Positions 45,585 through 55,862 of a stretch of DNA of 64,000 nucleotides are shown here, in pieces. This DNA comes from an uncultured Eubacterium sp. (GTDB taxonomy: Bacteria; Bacillota; Clostridia; Lachnospirales; Lachnospiraceae). The first letter of the stretch is position 1. The number at the start of each line of letters is the position of its first letter. A program made the position numbers and the translations under genes. A model generated the notes under the pieces. The model had not been told where the DNA came from and ran no database searches. It worked only from the letters and a program-made list of their open reading frames with translations. The DNA is taken from positions 35,203 to 99,202 of the forward strand of contig CAJOMD010000005.1 of NCBI GenBank assembly GCA_905235555.1. The letters run 5' to 3'.

Positions 45585-46409
45585 ATGAACAAGGTGATGG
45601 CAGTTATTCTTAATTACAATTCATATGAAGACACTTTGAAATGCTTTGATTATTTGAAGAGGCAGCAAGGTGTCGATTTAAAAGTGTGCATTGTTGATAA
45701 CAAATCTAGTGACGGCAAGCAAAATGAATTGAGACAACTGGTAGATCAAAATACGTTTGTAATAATAAACGAAGAGAACAAGGGCTTCTCAGCTGGAAAC
45801 AATTTAGGCCTTAAAAAAGCAGCAGAAGAAAATTGTGATTATGTGCTAATCATTAATCCGGATGTGGAACTTAGAGATGAAGTGTATCTTAAGAAACTAT
45901 CCGATTTGATGAATGAAGATAAAACAATAGCAGTAGCTGGCACAGATATAGTAAAGGCTGATGGTAGACATCAAAATCCTCTTAGGGAGCCATACTTTTT
46001 AGAAGAAGTATTTTGGAAAATGGCAATTGTCAAAAATAAATTTAGCAAAAAGATTCCGTATGTGAAAAATTATTTAAAGAGTGGCTGTTGCAAAAAACTA
46101 TCAGGCTGTTGTTTTATGGTTGATATGAATTTTATAAAAAACAATGGATTCTTAGATGAGGGTGTTTTCTTATATTCTGAGGAATCTATCTTGGCAGCGC
46201 AGGTAAGAGAAAAAGGAATGATTGAGTATTACTGTGCTGGATTAACAGCAAACCATCTTCACAAAGATAGCGAGGGTATAGACAAAGAACAACTGATGAG
46301 ATATTCGGTGGAGAGTAAAAAGTACTTTATCGAAAAATATGGATGCTATGGAAAACTACGAGATAACCTAGTTAAAAAAGTCTTAGAAAGAAGACTAAAG
46401 GATAGATAG
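45585..46409 (+). CDS. Family 2 glycosyltransferase (WbbL/rhamnosyltransferase-like)
   Basis: 274 residues, GT-A fold. VILNYNSYEDTLKCFDYL at the start, then VDNKSSDG, NKGFSAGNNLGLK and the metal-site INPDV. This N-K-G-F-x-x-G-N-N pattern is typical of WbbL-like enzymes, many of which use dTDP-rhamnose. Donor is not proven. It starts 6 bases after the kinase gene and ends 2 bases before the next one. Confidence 0.87.
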   Translation: MNKVMAVILNYNSYEDTLKCFDYLKRQQGVDLKVCIVDNKSSDGKQNELRQLVDQNTFVIINEENKGFSAGNNLGLKKAAEENCDYVLIINPDVELRDEVYLKKLSDLMNEDKTIAVAGTDIVKADGRHQNPLREPYFLEEVFWKMAIVKNKFSKKIPYVKNYLKSGCCKKLSGCCFMVDMNFIKNNGFLDEGVFLYSEESILAAQVREKGMIEYYCAGLTANHLHKDSEGIDKEQLMRYSVESKKYFIEKYGCYGKLRDNLVKKVLERRLKDR

Positions 46410-46411
46410 CA

Positions 46412-47635
46412 ATGGGACGTGAGAAGATAATGGTTTCGGCCTATGCTTGCGAGCCAGGTTACGGCACGGAGATAGGAGTAGGATGGCATTGGACTTTGGA
46501 AATGTCAAAGTACTTCGAGGTATGGGTTCTAACTAGAGAATCGAATAGAGAGAACATAGAAGAGTGGATATCGAAAAACAATCAGGGGAGAGATATACAC
46601 TTTGTTTATTATGATTTGCCGAAAAAGCTTAGATTTTGGAAGAAGGGTTTAAGAGGCGTTAGAACATATTATTGCTTGTGGCAAAGACTCACAAACAAAA
46701 TCATAAAAAAGACGATGGAAGAAAATGATATTCACATTTATCATTTGCTAACATATGGGAACTCACTTTGGCCGGTTAGCAGATACGGAATGAAACAGAC
46801 ATTTATCTGGGGACCAACTGGAGGAGTGGATACTATTCCAAAAGAATACAGCAAGCGCTACCCTGCAAAGGCTAGATTTGTAGAGTTTGTAAGAAGAACA
46901 ACTGTAAGACTATTAAAGATAAATATTGGATTTAGGAAAAGATGTAGGGAAGCAGACCTGATTTTATGCAAGTCTTACGGAATGCTAGAAAACGTTCCCA
47001 AAAAGTACAAAGACAAAGCACAGCTATTTACAGATGTAGCTGTGGAATTAAAAGACGTGGCAGGTTTGCCTAATAATTCGAGATATATTAACTATTTGGC
47101 GGTGGGGCGCTTGGATGCCTGGAGAGGATTTGATGTATTGATTGAAGCCTTTAGTAAGGCAAGTAAAATAGATGATAGCATTCGTTTAAGCTTAGTAGGA
47201 GATGGCAAGGATAGGAAACGATTAGAAAGGTTGATTGCTGAGAATGGAATGGAAAGTCACATTAGAATGTGTGGCGAACTTCCAATGAAAGACTATGTAG
47301 AAAAAATATCTAAAAGCGATGTGATAATAAACCCAAGTTTGAAAGAGGGAGCAGTGACTGTGGCATTTGACTCACTAGCAATGGACAAACCACTTATATG
47401 CATAGATACGGGTGGATATACCAGGTACTTTGACGAGGACAGAGCAAGGGTAATCAAACTTGCTAGAAAAAACACAACAGTGAATCGTTTGAGCGAGGCT
47501 ATACTTGAACTGACAGATCAATCTCTTAGAGATGAAATGATAAGTAAAATTAAGAAGGACAAAATGAAATACACTTGGGACAAAAAGGGACTAGAGATTA
47601 GAGATGTAATAAACAAGTGTTTAGAGGAGAAATAG
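46412..47635 (+). CDS. Family 4 glycosyltransferase
   Basis: 407 residues. The start VSAYACEPGYGTEIGVGWHW is typical of a GT4 subgroup in capsule clusters. FIWGPTGGVDTIPKEY lies in the N-terminal domain, and the C-terminal domain has YLAVGRLDAWRGFDVLIEAF and NPSLKEGAVTVAFDSLA (donor site). Adds one sugar; donor unknown. Directly abuts the following gene. Confidence 0.87.
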   Translation: MGREKIMVSAYACEPGYGTEIGVGWHWTLEMSKYFEVWVLTRESNRENIEEWISKNNQGRDIHFVYYDLPKKLRFWKKGLRGVRTYYCLWQRLTNKIIKKTMEENDIHIYHLLTYGNSLWPVSRYGMKQTFIWGPTGGVDTIPKEYSKRYPAKARFVEFVRRTTVRLLKINIGFRKRCREADLILCKSYGMLENVPKKYKDKAQLFTDVAVELKDVAGLPNNSRYINYLAVGRLDAWRGFDVLIEAFSKASKIDDSIRLSLVGDGKDRKRLERLIAENGMESHIRMCGELPMKDYVEKISKSDVIINPSLKEGAVTVAFDSLAMDKPLICIDTGGYTRYFDEDRARVIKLARKNTTVNRLSEAILELTDQSLRDEMISKIKKDKMKYTWDKKGLEIRDVINKCLEEK

Positions 47636-48613
47636 ATGACAATGAACGTGGCATATTCATGTATGGATAATTACGCACAGCATGCGGGTGTATCAATACT
47701 GTCTTTATTAGAAAACAATAAAGACATAGATGAAATCTGCGTTTATATAATTGATAACCACATAAGTGAGGAAAATAAAAATAACTTAAGAAAGATAGTA
47801 GATGACTATGGCAGGAAAATTATATTTGTAGATTTGTATGAACTGTCAGAGTCACTTAAGTCTGCTACAGATTTTTGTAGAAGTACATATGGGAAACTAT
47901 TCTTCCCAGAGATAGAGGAAGTGGATAGAATGCTATCCTTTGACTGTGACACGGTGGTTACAGGTTCGCTTAAAAATTTGTTAGAAATGGATATGACAGA
48001 CACTTTGGTGGCTGGAGTACAAGATACAGTAAACCCTTATTTTGTTCACAAGATTGGATTAACTAATAATGATAGATATATAAACTGTGGTGGAGTGATT
48101 ATTTTAAATCTCGACCTTTGGAGAAGGATGGGGACAGAAAAGCAGTGCGTGGATTATGTGGAAGAATTTAATGGCAATCCACCATTTGTAGATCAGGGAA
48201 CAATAAACAAATTCTGTAAGGATAACAAACAGATACTTTCACCAAAGTATAATGTAATAAACCCTATGTTTATGTACTCCGTAAAACAGATAAAGAAATT
48301 GTTTAAGATGGAGACCTATTATACGCAGGAAGAAATAGATGCTGCAAAACAAAACCCATTGGTAATTCACTTTACAGGAGAACTTTATAATAGACCATGG
48401 TTTTCAAACTGTACACATCCGCTAAAGGATGAGTATGTCAAGTATCTTAGGATGTCTCCTTGGAGCAGTGAATTGACTAAGGGTGATGAGTCAAAGAATG
48501 GGAAGATTCAAAAGTTTGTATATTACAAATGTCCATTCTTTGTGTATAGGATGATGATTAAGTTTATTGAGATTAGACACAAACTTACAAACAGAAGTAT
48601 GGTGGGAAAGTAG
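47636..48613 (+). CDS. Family 8 glycosyltransferase
   Basis: 325 residues. The start VAYSCMDNYAQHAGVSILSL and the DxD motif in MLSFDCDTVV are classic for GT8 (LgtC-like) enzymes. RYINCGGVIILNLDLWR and VIHFTGELYNRPW complete the family pattern. Characterised members transfer galactose or glucose from UDP-sugars with retention. Start ATG immediately follows the previous stop (TAGATG). Confidence 0.9.
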   Translation: MTMNVAYSCMDNYAQHAGVSILSLLENNKDIDEICVYIIDNHISEENKNNLRKIVDDYGRKIIFVDLYELSESLKSATDFCRSTYGKLFFPEIEEVDRMLSFDCDTVVTGSLKNLLEMDMTDTLVAGVQDTVNPYFVHKIGLTNNDRYINCGGVIILNLDLWRRMGTEKQCVDYVEEFNGNPPFVDQGTINKFCKDNKQILSPKYNVINPMFMYSVKQIKKLFKMETYYTQEEIDAAKQNPLVIHFTGELYNRPWFSNCTHPLKDEYVKYLRMSPWSSELTKGDESKNGKIQKFVYYKCPFFVYRMMIKFIEIRHKLTNRSMVGK

Positions 48614-48617
48614 CAAT

Positions 48618-49907
48618 ATGAATTTAGCTTCAACAGTAAAATTAAAAAAAGAAACGCCGTTTATTTGGGAATTGGTATTTCTTTCAATTGCCAGATCATA
48701 CTATGTTTCTGATAGTATAACAACGATTATTACGTTGCTTTTATTTGTGATAATTTTTATAAGGATTAAAAAAATCCTTATCCCTAGAATCAAGAATACA
48801 AACCTTTATATTTTCTTTATAATTTATGCGACAGTATATGGAATGTTAATGTTCTCAACTAGGGAAGTTACTAGAACATTGTTCTATTTGTTCCCGACCA
48901 TCCTTTGTATTTGGCTTGGATACTTCCTACAAATGGTGTATGAGCACAAATCAATTTTTAAAACAATATACTTAGTGGGCATTCTAAATTGCGTGCATAC
49001 ATTACTGTATGTGCTTGTAAATATTGGCCAAATTAAAGATATTACTGATGTTAGAGAATATGCCAGTGGATTTGTTTTTGAAATATCAATAGTGCTTGTT
49101 GCTTTTTATGTGGAAAAGTTACTTTTCAAAAAAATAATCTTTGGATACATAATAGATATTTTAGTAATGATTCTATTTGCAATTAAAATTGCTATTTCTC
49201 TTACACGAAGCGCTATTGGACAAGCGATAGTGGGGTTATTAGTTGCGTTTATATTATTGCTAATCTTTGACTTTAGACGAATAAATATAGGGCTCGTAAT
49301 TGGAGCAATAATATTTGCCGCCACGCTAGCAGTAGTGTTTGCGGTTTTGCCGAAGGACGCAATAGAATCATTTAATGAAAAAATTGACAACACTGGTGCA
49401 GAAATCAGTTCAAATCAAAAGTTCAAAACTGTAGATGATGCCATGGCTAACTGGCGTGGTTTTGAAATACAGGAAGCACAAAGACAGTGGAAAAACAATA
49501 AAAATGGATTTGAAGTGATCTTTGGTGAAGGATTAGGAGCGAGTATAAATGTAAGATTTATTCCGTATAACTGGCAAGGAGAGATTGAAGGAAAGTCCAT
49601 ACCTCTACTACATAATGGTTTTTATGGGGTGCTAATATATGGTGGCGTGTTTGGCTTAGTTGCTCTTATATGGTTCTTGCTAGGAGGATTATTCTTGTTA
49701 ATTAAGAATTATAAAAAAATGGAAGGAATAAGAGAGTACTTAATTATTAATGCTGCCACAAGTGTGAGTATAATTCTTGCGACATATGTGGTTAACGGTG
49801 TGGTAGGAAAAACATTATTCCTTAACTGGTGCCTAATATGTGGCTGTACAAATGCGATGGTAATTAACTATAAAGAAAATAAAGACGAAGAAGAGACCGG
49901 AGAATAA
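48618..49907 (+). CDS. Wzy-like polysaccharide polymerase / O-antigen ligase family membrane protein
   Basis: Start set at ATG 48618, 4 bases after the GT8 stop; the frame is open further upstream inside GT8. 430 residues with about ten hydrophobic segments and one larger extracellular loop (about 255-330, IESFNEKIDNTGAEISSNQK). After the loop, HNGFYGVLIYGGVFGLV is like the conserved late segment of O-antigen ligase/polymerase proteins. Expected to join repeat units outside the membrane. Sequence in this family diverges strongly, so the call is by topology and context. Confidence 0.75.
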   Translation: MNLASTVKLKKETPFIWELVFLSIARSYYVSDSITTIITLLLFVIIFIRIKKILIPRIKNTNLYIFFIIYATVYGMLMFSTREVTRTLFYLFPTILCIWLGYFLQMVYEHKSIFKTIYLVGILNCVHTLLYVLVNIGQIKDITDVREYASGFVFEISIVLVAFYVEKLLFKKIIFGYIIDILVMILFAIKIAISLTRSAIGQAIVGLLVAFILLLIFDFRRINIGLVIGAIIFAATLAVVFAVLPKDAIESFNEKIDNTGAEISSNQKFKTVDDAMANWRGFEIQEAQRQWKNNKNGFEVIFGEGLGASINVRFIPYNWQGEIEGKSIPLLHNGFYGVLIYGGVFGLVALIWFLLGGLFLLIKNYKKMEGIREYLIINAATSVSIILATYVVNGVVGKTLFLNWCLICGCTNAMVINYKENKDEEETGE

Positions 49908-51434
49908 ATGAGAATAGAGAAGACTAAAAACGCATCGAGAAATATTACTTTTGGATTGGCGCAGAAGATTTATCAGATAATTGTGCCATTCTTATTAAGG
50001 ACCGCCTTAATAGTGTATTTAGGTGCAGAGTATGTGGGCTTAAACAGTTTGTTTATCTCAATTTTGGCGGTGTTAAATATCGCTGAGCTGGGTGTGGGAA
50101 ATGCCCTAGTATTTTCTATGTATAAACCAATAGCGTACGACGATACAAAAACTATTTGTGCGCTAATGAGACTATATAAAATCTATTACATAATCATAGG
50201 TGCGATAGTGCTAGCAACAGGACTCCTTATTCTTCCATTCATTCCTCATTTGATAAAGGGAGATGTGCCTGCGGGCATGAACGTTTATGTTCTTTATCTA
50301 TTAAACCTAGGTGCGACAGTTTTGTCTTACTGGGTACTGTCGTACAAAAATAGTATACTGATTGCACATCAAAGGACTGACATCTCGAGCAAAGTGTTAC
50401 TAGGGGTAAACACCGTTCAGTACGCTTTGCAGTTTGTATCTTTAATAGTATTTAAGAATTACTATCTTTACTTGATAATAGCACTAGCATCACAACTAGT
50501 GATAAATGTGGTAACAGCCATAATTGCGGACAAACTTTATCCAAAGTACCGTGCCAAAGGCAAATTGCCAAAAGAAGAAATCAAAAAGATAAACTCAAAG
50601 ATAAAGGACTTATTTGCCGGTAAGATAGGATCTGTTGTAATGATAAACGTGGACTCAATAGTGATATCAGCATTTCTAGGCTTAGTGATGTTAGGCAAAT
50701 ATAACAACTATTACTATGTGGTTAATAGTTTAGTGGGAGTGTTCACAGTTTTGTTTAATGGCATTCGTTCTGGAATAGGAAATAGTTTGCTACTCGACAG
50801 CAAAGAAAAGAACTATAATAATTTTAAAACTTTGACGTTTATAACATTTTGGATAGTTGGTTTTTGTTGCGCTTGCTTAGCAGCACTTTACCAACCATTT
50901 ATGAATTTATGGGTGGGAGACAAGTTGATGCTAGGTTACGGAATGGTAGTTCTGTTCTGCCTATACTTTATGATAATAGAACTTGGACTTTCTATGGACA
51001 CCTTCAAAGACGCGGCAGGCTTATGGAAGCAAGATAAGTACAGAAAACTTATATGTGCTGTACTCAACCTTATAATCAACTTGATATTAATTCAGTTTAT
51101 CGGAATATACGGAATACTGTTATCTACAGTTCTTGTTTCCTTTATTGTGGACTTACCTTGGCTGGCACAAAATGTTTACAAACAAATCTTTGGAAAGAAA
51201 ACATGGGAGTATTTCAAATATATTTTCATATTTGTGTTAGTAGATGTGGCAATAGCGACTATAACAGCGGGCATTTGCTATTTGATTCCAGTAAATAACT
51301 ATTTAACTTTTGGCGCGAAAATGATTATTTGCGCGATTGTACCAAATGTAATAATGATTTTGATTTACCACAGACGAGAAGAATTTTTACATGCAAGACA
51401 GTTAGTGTTCAGAATGATTCGTAGGAGTAAATAA
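49908..51434 (+). CDS. Polysaccharide flippase (Wzx/MATE-like), first copy
   Basis: 508 residues with 12-14 predicted membrane segments. The start KNASRNITFGLAQKIYQIIV and LGAEYVGLNSLFISILAVLN are typical of the oligosaccharide flippase family. Follows the polymerase gene without a gap (TAAATG). Expected to flip the lipid-linked repeat unit across the membrane. A second flippase gene lies at 57840. Confidence 0.87.
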   Translation: MRIEKTKNASRNITFGLAQKIYQIIVPFLLRTALIVYLGAEYVGLNSLFISILAVLNIAELGVGNALVFSMYKPIAYDDTKTICALMRLYKIYYIIIGAIVLATGLLILPFIPHLIKGDVPAGMNVYVLYLLNLGATVLSYWVLSYKNSILIAHQRTDISSKVLLGVNTVQYALQFVSLIVFKNYYLYLIIALASQLVINVVTAIIADKLYPKYRAKGKLPKEEIKKINSKIKDLFAGKIGSVVMINVDSIVISAFLGLVMLGKYNNYYYVVNSLVGVFTVLFNGIRSGIGNSLLLDSKEKNYNNFKTLTFITFWIVGFCCACLAALYQPFMNLWVGDKLMLGYGMVVLFCLYFMIIELGLSMDTFKDAAGLWKQDKYRKLICAVLNLIINLILIQFIGIYGILLSTVLVSFIVDLPWLAQNVYKQIFGKKTWEYFKYIFIFVLVDVAIATITAGICYLIPVNNYLTFGAKMIICAIVPNVIMILIYHRREEFLHARQLVFRMIRRSK

Positions 51435-52528
51435 ATGTTAAAAAATGATTTATTAGAAAAACTATATAGTGAAGGTTCATCCGACGCTAGCATAGTGTTT
51501 GAACATGACGGCAAAGTTTGGGTGATGCCAGAGGATTACGTGAAGGGTGGAATGGATATGTACCAGCCATCGTCTCGCGGCGGAGTGTCCATAAAGAAGA
51601 GCATTATCAAAAAACATAAGGCTCCATTTTACGCGCGTGCGTCAAAGGTAGAAAAAACCAATGTAGAGTTAGATAGAGTTATAAGAAAACAATTGCAGGA
51701 TTTGCTTCAGATAAATGATTTTTATGTAGCCACATATATGGGTGAACTATGGACCTCGCAAAACAACAAGGCAGTTCTTCAAATATATGGTGATAATGAA
51801 ATATATGCTTATGTAAAGGTCACAACTGATGCTAAGAATGCTAAGAGGTTTCAGGATGAAGCAAATGCTCTAAGGAATTTAAGAGATCTAGGAATAGAAT
51901 ATGTCCCAAGAGTGATTGGTTTAGATTTGGATGGTAAAGTAAAAATGTTTGCACAGGCTAGTGATAAGCCAATGGGACAAGAAGTTAGACTAGAGTTTAA
52001 TGAGCAGATATTAGATACAGCAAAAGATATAGTTAGTAAAACTAAAAAGAATATAGATTACAAAGATTCAAATTTTTGCGAGCATGTGGAATTTTTAAAA
52101 ACACAGATGGATGTGTTTGATAAAGAGCAGCAGTCTATAGTGGAAAAGGGTATTGAGATGGTAGAGTCTGCGGATTTAACATTTGCTTTTTCACATGGGG
52201 ACTACACACCTTGGAATATTTATTATGTGAAGGATGAAATCAGTACTGTAGTGATTCTATGCCAACATATGTGGATGTATTCCATTATTTGTCGCAGACG
52301 GCATTGCTTGGAAAAAGATTTACAGCGCAGTGTGTGATGAGAGAGTACGAGCATAAGTTAGAAATTATTAGCGAGTATGTGGATGACCCAAGGACTACAT
52401 TCATTTGTTATTTGATTTGGGTGATTAGCTTTTACATTAAGAGATCAGAGGGAAACATAGATAGAATACGAGAAGCGCTAGATGTTTGGGTAGAGATGCT
52501 CGAGTATCTAATAAAATATTTAAAGTAG
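51435..52528 (+). pseudogene. APH/choline-kinase-like small-molecule kinase, frameshifted
   Basis: The first frame (from 51435) encodes a kinase fold with the Brenner-type catalytic loop FSHGDYTPWNI (His254, Asp256), up to about 52253. The expected acidic metal motif after VV is disrupted: the frame changes at 52253, where GAT (Asp) is read in the +2 frame, leading into MPTYVDVFHYLSQTALLGK to 52528. The bases are consistent with a loss of 1 or 10 (VVD then SMP, where kinases usually have a D-F/I-x-x motif). The first frame would end at 52337. Before damage it may have phosphorylated a sugar or alcohol for decoration of the glycan. Confidence 0.75.
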
Positions 52529-52538
52529 AGGAGTAATT

Positions 52539-52913
52539 ATGAAAAAGTTAAGCACAGATAAAGCCCCAGTGGCTATAGGACCATATTCACAGGCAATTAT
52601 AACAAGAAATCTATTGTTCTCATCAGGACAGATTGCGCTAGATCCAGAAACTGGAGTAGTGGTAGGTGAGACTATAGAAGAGCAGACTGAACAAGTGATG
52701 AAAAACCTAGGAGCTATTTTAGAAGAAGCAGGACTAGGCTACGAAGATGTAGTAAAGACTGTTTGCTTTTTAGATGACATGAGAGACTTCGTAGCATTTA
52801 ACGAGATATACGGAAAGTATTTCACAGAGAAGCCAGCTAGAAGTTGTGTGGCTGTGGAGACTTTGCCAAAGGGTGTTTTGTGCGAAGTTGAAGTGATAGC
52901 GGAGATTAAATAA
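52539..52913 (+). CDS. ridA: RidA family enamine/imine deaminase
   Basis: 124 residues, typical length. APVAIGPYSQAI at the start, FSSGQIALDPETG, and the signature RSCVAVETLPKGVLCEVEVI with the conserved Arg and Glu. RidA hydrolyses reactive enamines produced by PLP enzymes. Its stop overlaps the next start (TAATG). It is out of place functionally inside a glycan cluster. Confidence 0.95.
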   Translation: MKKLSTDKAPVAIGPYSQAIITRNLLFSSGQIALDPETGVVVGETIEEQTEQVMKNLGAILEEAGLGYEDVVKTVCFLDDMRDFVAFNEIYGKYFTEKPARSCVAVETLPKGVLCEVEVIAEIK

Positions 52914-53473
52914 TGACGAAAGAGCAATTGTTCCATGCTCATCTTAAGCAGATTTGGTTGAATAGTGGAGCACTTTTAAAAACTTTGTTGGTTGCGATTC
53001 CGGTGGGAATAGTAGTCCTTGCGATCCTTTGGGGAATAATCAAGTTGATTGAAAAGAAGGCACCGCAGGAAAGTCGAATAGTAACCATTATCAAAGAGAG
53101 AAAGGGCTGGATTCTAGGGCTTGGATTTTATATATCGCTGATAATTCAAATAGTCATCTTTTCAAGACCATTTGGAAGCACAAGGATAGTAAACTGGATT
53201 CCATTCAGAGTGCCTGGTGGCAGGAATCTTATTTTGTTATATTCTTTGGCAAATGCGATTATATTTATTCCGTTTGGAATTCTAGTGCCGAAAGTTTTTA
53301 GAGGAATTAATACAGTGTGGAAGATGGCTCTAGTCACATTTATTACTTCCGTGTGCATAGAAATTATCCAGTATATTTTGGCGTGCGGCTACTCAGAAGT
53401 GGAAGATGTGATAATGAATGTGGTCGGTGGTGTGATTGGGTATTTGATAGTAAAATTTGCTATTAAAGTATAA
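52913..53473 (+). CDS. VanZ-like family membrane protein
   Basis: 186 residues. One N-terminal helix (about 20-42) precedes a basic loop, then four helices with the VanZ pattern (NWIPFRVPGG, LANAIIFIPFGILVPKVF, TSVCIEIIQYILACGYSEVE, DVIMNVVGGVIGYLI). VanZ itself gives low-level teicoplanin resistance by an unknown mechanism; most family members are uncharacterised. Translationally coupled to ridA. Confidence 0.88.
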   Translation: MTKEQLFHAHLKQIWLNSGALLKTLLVAIPVGIVVLAILWGIIKLIEKKAPQESRIVTIIKERKGWILGLGFYISLIIQIVIFSRPFGSTRIVNWIPFRVPGGRNLILLYSLANAIIFIPFGILVPKVFRGINTVWKMALVTFITSVCIEIIQYILACGYSEVEDVIMNVVGGVIGYLIVKFAIKV

Positions 53474-53483
53474 ATATATATGC

Positions 53484-53598
53484 CGAAAAATGCTAATTAT
53501 TATTTATGAAAAATGCTAATTGAAAAATACGAAAAATGCTGAATGAAAAATACGAAAAATGCTGAATGAAAATTGCGAAAAATGCTGAATGAAAATTG
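53484..53598 (+). repeat. Five tandem 23-bp repeats
   Basis: Units start at 53484, 53507, 53530, 53553 and 53576; consensus CGAAAAATGCTGAATGAAAA plus 3 bases. Units 4 and 5 are identical, units 1-2 have drifted. There are no spacers. They fill the gap before the AAA/DUF4143 gene. Confidence 0.9.
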
Positions 53599-53646
53599 CA
53601 CATTCAGATGCAATAAGCTATAATTATTTATAGTATGGAGGGAATT

Positions 53647-54924
53647 ATGTTTCAATCAGAATCGTATAAAAAAAGACTAATTGAAAAATCATTTGATGAA
53701 TATATGAAGGTGTTTGGGGCTGTGTGTTTAGAGGGGCCTAAGTATTGTGGGAAAACATGGACAGCGAGTAGCAGAGCGCATAGTGTTATTGAAATAGGAA
53801 GTCCAAAAAATAATTTTCAAAATAGAACAATGGCTAAAATGGATCCAAATTCGGTACTAGATGGAAAGTGTCCACGCCTAATAGATGAATGGCAGGAAGT
53901 TCCACCTCTATGGGATGCAATAAGATTTAGAGTGGATCAATTAGGCAAAAAAGGCCAGTTTATTTTAACAGGATCATCCACACCTAATCATAAAGGAATC
54001 TTACATAGTGGAACGGGAAGAATAAGCAAAATTAGGATGAATACTATGTCCCTCTATGAAACAGGAGATTCTTCTGGGGTTATTTCATTGAAAGAACTTT
54101 TCGACGGGAATAGGTTTTTCATAAAAACAGAAGATGTCCCTTTAGAAAGATTAATATATTATACGGTTAGAGGGGGTTGGCCTGGCAACCTGGAAACATC
54201 TGAAAAGCTATGTGGGAAACTGGCTACAAATTATTTAAAAGCAGTCGTGGAAGAAGATATGTTTAAAGTGGATGGAATAAAGAGGGATTCTAAAAAAGTG
54301 TGGTCTTTGCTTCATTCTCTAGGAAGAAATGAAAGTACGATAGTTAATTTAAATACAATCAAGAAAGATATGGAAACTCATAAGGATGAAGTGATTGACA
54401 GAAATACCGCGACAGAATATTTGAATATTTTTAATAGGTTGTTTATATTAGATGATCAACCAGCGTTTAGCACAAACCTTAGGTCATCTAGAAGAGTGTT
54501 AAAAAATCCTAAAAGACATTTTGTAGACCCTTCTTTGGCTGTGGCAGCTTTAGGAGCCACACAAGAAAAGTTGTTCAATGATTTAAATACATTTGGTTTT
54601 ATTTTTGAAAGTTTATGTGAACATGATTTGAAAATATATGCAGAATATAACGATGCAAATCTCTTTCACTTTAGAGACGAGAGAGGGAATGAAGTAGATG
54701 CAGTAGTAGAATTAAATGATGGAACATGGGGCGCTTTTGAAATAAAATTAGGTGCAAATCAGATTGATTCAGCTGCTGAAAACTTGTTGAAAATAAAGAG
54801 CATAATGGAAAAAGAAGGAGATAATCCACCAAAGTTTTTGTGTGTAATATGTGGATTGTCTGGCATTGCTTATAGGCGTGATGACGGAGTATACGTAGTT
54901 CCTATTACAATGTTAAAACCTTAA
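53647..54924 (+). CDS. AAA ATPase with DUF4143 domain
   Basis: Start at ATG 53647, with GGAGGG (53637-53642) as ribosome site; the ATG at 53635 overlaps it. 425 residues. Walker A is [12 protein letters not shown] (about 31-42), Walker [10 protein letters not shown], then GQFILTGSS (sensor). The C-terminal DUF4143 part ends with a restriction-fold-like motif: [17 protein letters not shown] then GAFEIKLG. Such ATPases are abundant, often orphan and mobile in anaerobes, with unknown function. It has its own upstream region with 23-bp repeats and no link to glycan synthesis, suggesting an insertion. Confidence 0.88.
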   Translation: MFQSESYKKRLIEKSFDEYMKVFGAVCLEGPKYCGKTWTASSRAHSVIEIGSPKNNFQNRTMAKMDPNSVLDGKCPRLIDEWQEVPPLWDAIRFRVDQLGKKGQFILTGSSTPNHKGILHSGTGRISKIRMNTMSLYETGDSSGVISLKELFDGNRFFIKTEDVPLERLIYYTVRGGWPGNLETSEKLCGKLATNYLKAVVEEDMFKVDGIKRDSKKVWSLLHSLGRNESTIVNLNTIKKDMETHKDEVIDRNTATEYLNIFNRLFILDDQPAFSTNLRSSRRVLKNPKRHFVDPSLAVAALGATQEKLFNDLNTFGFIFESLCEHDLKIYAEYNDANLFHFRDERGNEVDAVVELNDGTWGAFEIKLGANQIDSAAENLLKIKSIMEKEGDNPPKFLCVICGLSGIAYRRDDGVYVVPITMLKP

Positions 54925-54965
54925 ATATAAGTATATATAAAATGCAGATAAGAAAAGGAGTCACC

Positions 54966-55859
54966 ATGAAAGGAATTATCCTGGCAGGTGGATCGGGTAC
55001 ACGCCTATATCCACTAACAAAAGTAACATCAAAACAGTTATTACCAATATATGACAAGCCAATGATTTACTATCCGTTGTCTGTGTTAATGGAAGCTGGA
55101 ATTAAAGACATACTTATCATTTCTACTCCTGAAGATACTCCTAGATTTGAGGAGTTATTAAAGAATGGAAGTCAATTTGGCGTTCACTTTGAGTATGCTG
55201 TGCAAGAAAAACCGGAAGGCTTGGCGCAAGCGTTTATTATCGGTGCAGATTTTATTGGCAACGATAGTGTGGCAATGGTGCTAGGTGACAATATATTCCA
55301 TGGTCACGGTCTTAAGAAGAGACTTCTAGCAGCAGGTAGATTACACAAAGGAGCCAAAATATTTGGCTACTACGTAGATGATCCAGAACGTTTCGGAATA
55401 GTAGAGTTTGGTAAGGATGGAAAGGCTATTTCTATTGAGGAAAAACCAAAGAATCCAAAGAGTAACTACTGTGTAACAGGCCTATACTTCTATGACAACA
55501 AAGTAGTGGAGTATGCCAAGAACCTTAAACCATCAACACGTGGCGAATTAGAAATAACAGATTTGAACAAAAAATATTTAGAAAATGGAGAGTTGGATGT
55601 TGAAATCCTGGGAAGAGGGTTCACATGGTTAGATACAGGAACACATGAGAGCCTAGTGGAAGCTACCAACTTTGTTAAGAGTATAGAGGAACATCAACAT
55701 AGGAAAATCGCTTGTTTAGAAGAAATTGCTTTTAGACAGGGTTGGATTTCAAGGGAAGATATCTTTGAAGCGGCAAAAGATATGAAAAATAATCAATATG
55801 GCCAATATCTAATTAACTATGCAGAAGGAAAATATATTGATCCAACAAACAAGGACTGA
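54966..55859 (+). CDS. rmlA: Glucose-1-phosphate thymidylyltransferase
   Basis: Start at ATG 54966 behind AAAAGGAG; an upstream frame extension is not supported. 297 residues. [40 protein letters not shown], then [19 protein letters not shown] and [10 protein letters not shown]. First step of dTDP-L-rhamnose synthesis: dTTP + glucose-1-phosphate to dTDP-glucose. Followed by rmlD after 3 bases. Confidence 0.97.
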   Translation: MKGIILAGGSGTRLYPLTKVTSKQLLPIYDKPMIYYPLSVLMEAGIKDILIISTPEDTPRFEELLKNGSQFGVHFEYAVQEKPEGLAQAFIIGADFIGNDSVAMVLGDNIFHGHGLKKRLLAAGRLHKGAKIFGYYVDDPERFGIVEFGKDGKAISIEEKPKNPKSNYCVTGLYFYDNKVVEYAKNLKPSTRGELEITDLNKKYLENGELDVEILGRGFTWLDTGTHESLVEATNFVKSIEEHQHRKIACLEEIAFRQGWISREDIFEAAKDMKNNQYGQYLINYAEGKYIDPTNKD

Positions 55860-55862
55860 TAG

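Noticed and set aside
53484..53598. Possible CRISPR array
   Set aside because: The 23-bp units are directly contiguous, without spacers, and no cas genes are present.
53647..54924. AAA/DUF4143 gene as part of a defence island
   Set aside because: No nuclease partner, toxin-antitoxin pair or other defence gene adjacent; kept as orphan ATPase.
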